A DNA stretch of 64,000 bases from Alphaproteobacteria bacterium (lineage in GTDB: Bacteria > Pseudomonadota > Alphaproteobacteria > Micavibrionales > Micavibrionaceae). The stretch is taken from positions 214,582-278,581 of the forward strand of contig NZDE01000011.1 of the NCBI GenBank assembly GCA_002690045.1, read 5' to 3'. The notes beneath the pieces are model-generated. The model saw nothing but the letters and a program-made list of their open reading frames with translations. It was not told where the DNA came from and did no database searches. The position numbers and the translations under genes were made by a program. Shown piece after piece: positions 62,763-64,000 of this stretch (within the stretch, counting starts at the first letter, position 1; every line of letters begins with the position of its first letter).

Positions 62763-63380
62763 TTAAGCAGCAACGCTTTCTGTTGCTTTCTTAACCGCTT
62801 TATTCACTTGGTCATTAATCGGTGCGAAGCTGTCTGTTGCAACTTTCACGCTGATTTCAGAAAGCTTTGTTGATGCAGAAACTATCGCGTCGAAGTTTTT
62901 CTTCGCAAGTTTGTTTTGTACATCTGTAAGCTCGTTAATATCTTTACAAGCGATAAGCGCTTTGAACGCTTCTTGGTTCTTATTCGCAATTTCTTGTGTA
63001 AGGGCTATTGCCTCTTGGTTGATCTGCTCAACACCTTTTGCCCAAATGTTCATAGACTTCTGCATCGCATCGAAAAGCTCTTTGCTGCCTGCAGTTGCGT
63101 CTTTAGTGAATTTATCGAAATCGTATGTTTTAGCTGTCATAATCGTCTCCATAAAATTGAATTCTGATTTTTGCGTTTTAACTTTTGCTTTTACTTTTTG
63201 TTCAGTGGTTTTACGCGTCGTAGTCGGCTTTTTCTTTTTCGCCTTACTTGGTGATTTTTTCACCGCCTTTACCGCCACTTTTTTTGTCTCAGCTTTCTTA
63301 GGCTCTTCCTTTTTTACAAGGGGCTGAACAACAGTGGAAGGTTCTTTCTTTTCAGGTTGGCTACTCTTTGCATCTTGCAT
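62763..63380 (-). CDS. Phasin with Lys-rich N-terminal extension
   Basis: The 205-residue protein starts at the ATG at 63380, 6 bases after an AGGAGGT site. The N-terminal part (about 1-80) is Lys/Ala/Pro/Thr-rich like the histone-like tail of PhaF proteins. The C-terminal part (about 86-205) has the phasin_2 pattern: helical, with MTAKTYDFDKFTKDATAGSK and NIWAKGVEQINQEAIALTQEI. Phasins coat polyhydroxyalkanoate granules. A second ATG at 63140 with GGAG upstream could start a short form. TGC/GCA palindromes lie at its promoter. Confidence 0.85.
   Translation of the reverse strand: MQDAKSSQPEKKEPSTVVQPLVKKEEPKKAETKKVAVKAVKKSPSKAKKKKPTTTRKTTEQKVKAKVKTQKSEFNFMETIMTAKTYDFDKFTKDATAGSKELFDAMQKSMNIWAKGVEQINQEAIALTQEIANKNQEAFKALIACKDINELTDVQNKLAKKNFDAIVSASTKLSEISVKVATDSFAPINDQVNKAVKKATESVAA
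63138..63154 (-). promoter_or_regulatory. Internal ribosome site for a short phasin
   Basis: GGAGACG lies just upstream of the internal ATG (63138-63140), giving a 125-residue phasin without the Lys-rich segment. Confidence 0.4.
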
Positions 63381-63427
63381 AGTTGACCTCCTATTAATCA
63401 ATAATGACTATAATAAATATTGCAGTA

Positions 63428-63455
63428 ATTATAATCCGTATTTTTTGCATTGCAA
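63428..63455 (-). promoter_or_regulatory. Phasin promoter with TGC/GCA palindrome over the -35
   Basis: On the minus strand TTGCAA (63450-63455) and TATAAT (63428-63433) are 16 bases apart. The -35 lies inside TTGCATTGCAA (63445-63455), a perfect 11-base palindrome rich in TGC/GCA, the type bound by PhaR repressors. Confidence 0.6.
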
Positions 63456-63507
63456 CAATTATATTGTGCCATGAGTCCATTTTCATGTCAAGATATTTTT
63501 GTGCGGT

Positions 63508-63518
63508 GCACAATGTGC
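63508..63518. promoter_or_regulatory. Second TGC/GCA palindrome upstream of the phasin gene
   Basis: GCACAATGTGC is a perfect 11-base palindrome about 130 bases before the phasin ATG, with a nearby GTGCGGTGCA. It may be a second operator site. Confidence 0.4.
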
Positions 63519-63546
63519 TTGTTTTATGGCGCAGCAATGAAAATAG

Positions 63547-63576
63547 CTGACAGGAAAAACACAAATATGATAGAAT
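63547..63576 (+). promoter_or_regulatory. Sigma70-like promoter for the carboxypeptidase gene
   Basis: CTGACA (63547-63552) and TAGAAT (63571-63576) are 18 bases apart, about 110 bases before the ATG at 63688. Confidence 0.5.
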
Positions 63577-63687
63577 CTAAAGAATAGATTATGTGTATAA
63601 GGGCGGATTTATTATTGCCGCTTCGCCATACAGATTCTACGATAAGCCTATCTGGGTAAAATGCTTTTTCTAAGAGACGATTTGTTT

Positions 63688-64000
63688 ATGACACATATCA
63701 CAAAACTCTTTAGCTCTTTGTTTATCATCGTTCTTTCGCTAACGATGGTGACGTTCCCTATTGCGTCAGCAGACGCCAAAGGAAACCCCAAATACGCGTC
63801 TATTGTTATAGATGCTGATACTGGCGCCATCCTCTCGCAGCGTTATGCTGACAAAAAACTACACCCTGCATCTTTAACAAAAGTTATGACGCTTATGCTG
63901 ACTTTTGATGCGATTAAAGCTGGGAAAGTCAGCCTTTATGATCGCGTGGTCATTTCGCCTTACGCCGCGTCTATGGTACCTAGTAAGCTTGGCTTAAAAC
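63688..64000 (+). CDS. D-alanyl-D-alanine carboxypeptidase (DacF/DacC-like), N-terminal part
   Basis: The gene runs off the window; 104 residues are visible. It has a signal peptide (hydrophobic 8-26, ASA near 26-28), then NPKYASIVIDADTGAILSQRYADKK and the catalytic S62-L-T-K65 in HPASLTKVMTLMLTFDAI, as in penicillin-binding protein 5/6-type enzymes that trim peptidoglycan pentapeptides. The KYASIVIDADTG opening is close to alphaproteobacterial DacC. An in-frame ATG at 63661 is an alternative start. A promoter-like sequence lies upstream. Confidence 0.88.
   Translation, partial: MTHITKLFSSLFIIVLSLTMVTFPIASADAKGNPKYASIVIDADTGAILSQRYADKKLHPASLTKVMTLMLTFDAIKAGKVSLYDRVVISPYAASMVPSKLGLK

Noticed and set aside
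1-64000. tRNA, rRNA, IS elements, prophage, CRISPR arrays
   Set aside because: Reading both strands I found no cloverleaf-like gene in the spacers, no transposase or integrase, no terminal inverted repeats and no spaced repeats.

Overview
The window reads as a stretch of chromosome from an alphaproteobacterium of fairly low GC. The indicators are 5-aminolevulinate synthase (Shemin-type haem synthesis), TrmFO, a phasin, the neighbourhood hldD-lgt-midA-pgeF then prs then rplY-pth-ychF, a pdxH/fabI/aroC neighbourhood, and a single-domain receiver with the C-terminal FGPDRRR tail common in Rhodospirillales-like groups. A free-living or predatory lineage such as the Micavibrio relatives would fit, but I cannot fix the taxon. 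I saw no rRNA, tRNA, IS element, prophage or CRISPR array. Genes are dense, many convergent pairs share a bidirectional hairpin terminator, and several start sites are settled by clear Shine-Dalgarno sequences.

Layout. 0-5.5 kb: the end of greA, adenosine deaminase, a tandem family of three small membrane proteins, then aroC, a YdiI-like thioesterase and fabI. 5.6-12.9 kb: a large orphan, a 17 kDa-antigen-like lipoprotein, pdxH, htpG, a ribokinase-like enzyme, and an HPt-like protein paired with a receiver. 13-24 kb: a divergent RNase II/R homologue with an altered active site, a degenerate minimal metallopeptidase, a PfkB kinase, hemA, a TauE exporter next to an adenosine kinase, and uvrB. 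24-29.8 kb: an orphan two-gene operon preceded by a sigma70-like promoter and a frameshifted leader ORF, a secreted Cys/His repeat protein, a serine hydrolase and a divergent class III cyclase. 30-38.7 kb: a CinA-type protein, map, four small orphan genes, radC, purB, an M14-like deacylase, a GNAT and a membrane-anchored HExxH protein. 38.7-50 kb: ychF, pth, rplY, prs, a GDPD, a SemiSWEET, pgeF, midA, lgt, hldD, ubiK, a YbjN-like protein and proC. 50-64 kb: a Bfd-like Cys protein behind a Fur-box-like site, a secreted propeller, a cyclophilin, alpha-glucosidase, yejB/yejE/yejF with other genes interleaved, trmFO, a phasin and the start of a D-Ala-D-Ala carboxypeptidase.

Most named genes are housekeeping: cofactors (hemA, pdxH), nucleotides (add, purB, prs, adenosine kinase), envelope (lgt, hldD, fabI, carboxypeptidase), translation quality (pth, rplY, ychF, trmFO, map) and repair (uvrB, radC). 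The accessory interest lies in the orphan families and in regulatory DNA: the EHPC-repeat protein, the TGC/GCA palindromes over the phasin promoter, the GANTC/DnaA-box-like cluster upstream of ubiK, and the Fur-box-like site. None of these is proven as a new system from sequence alone.
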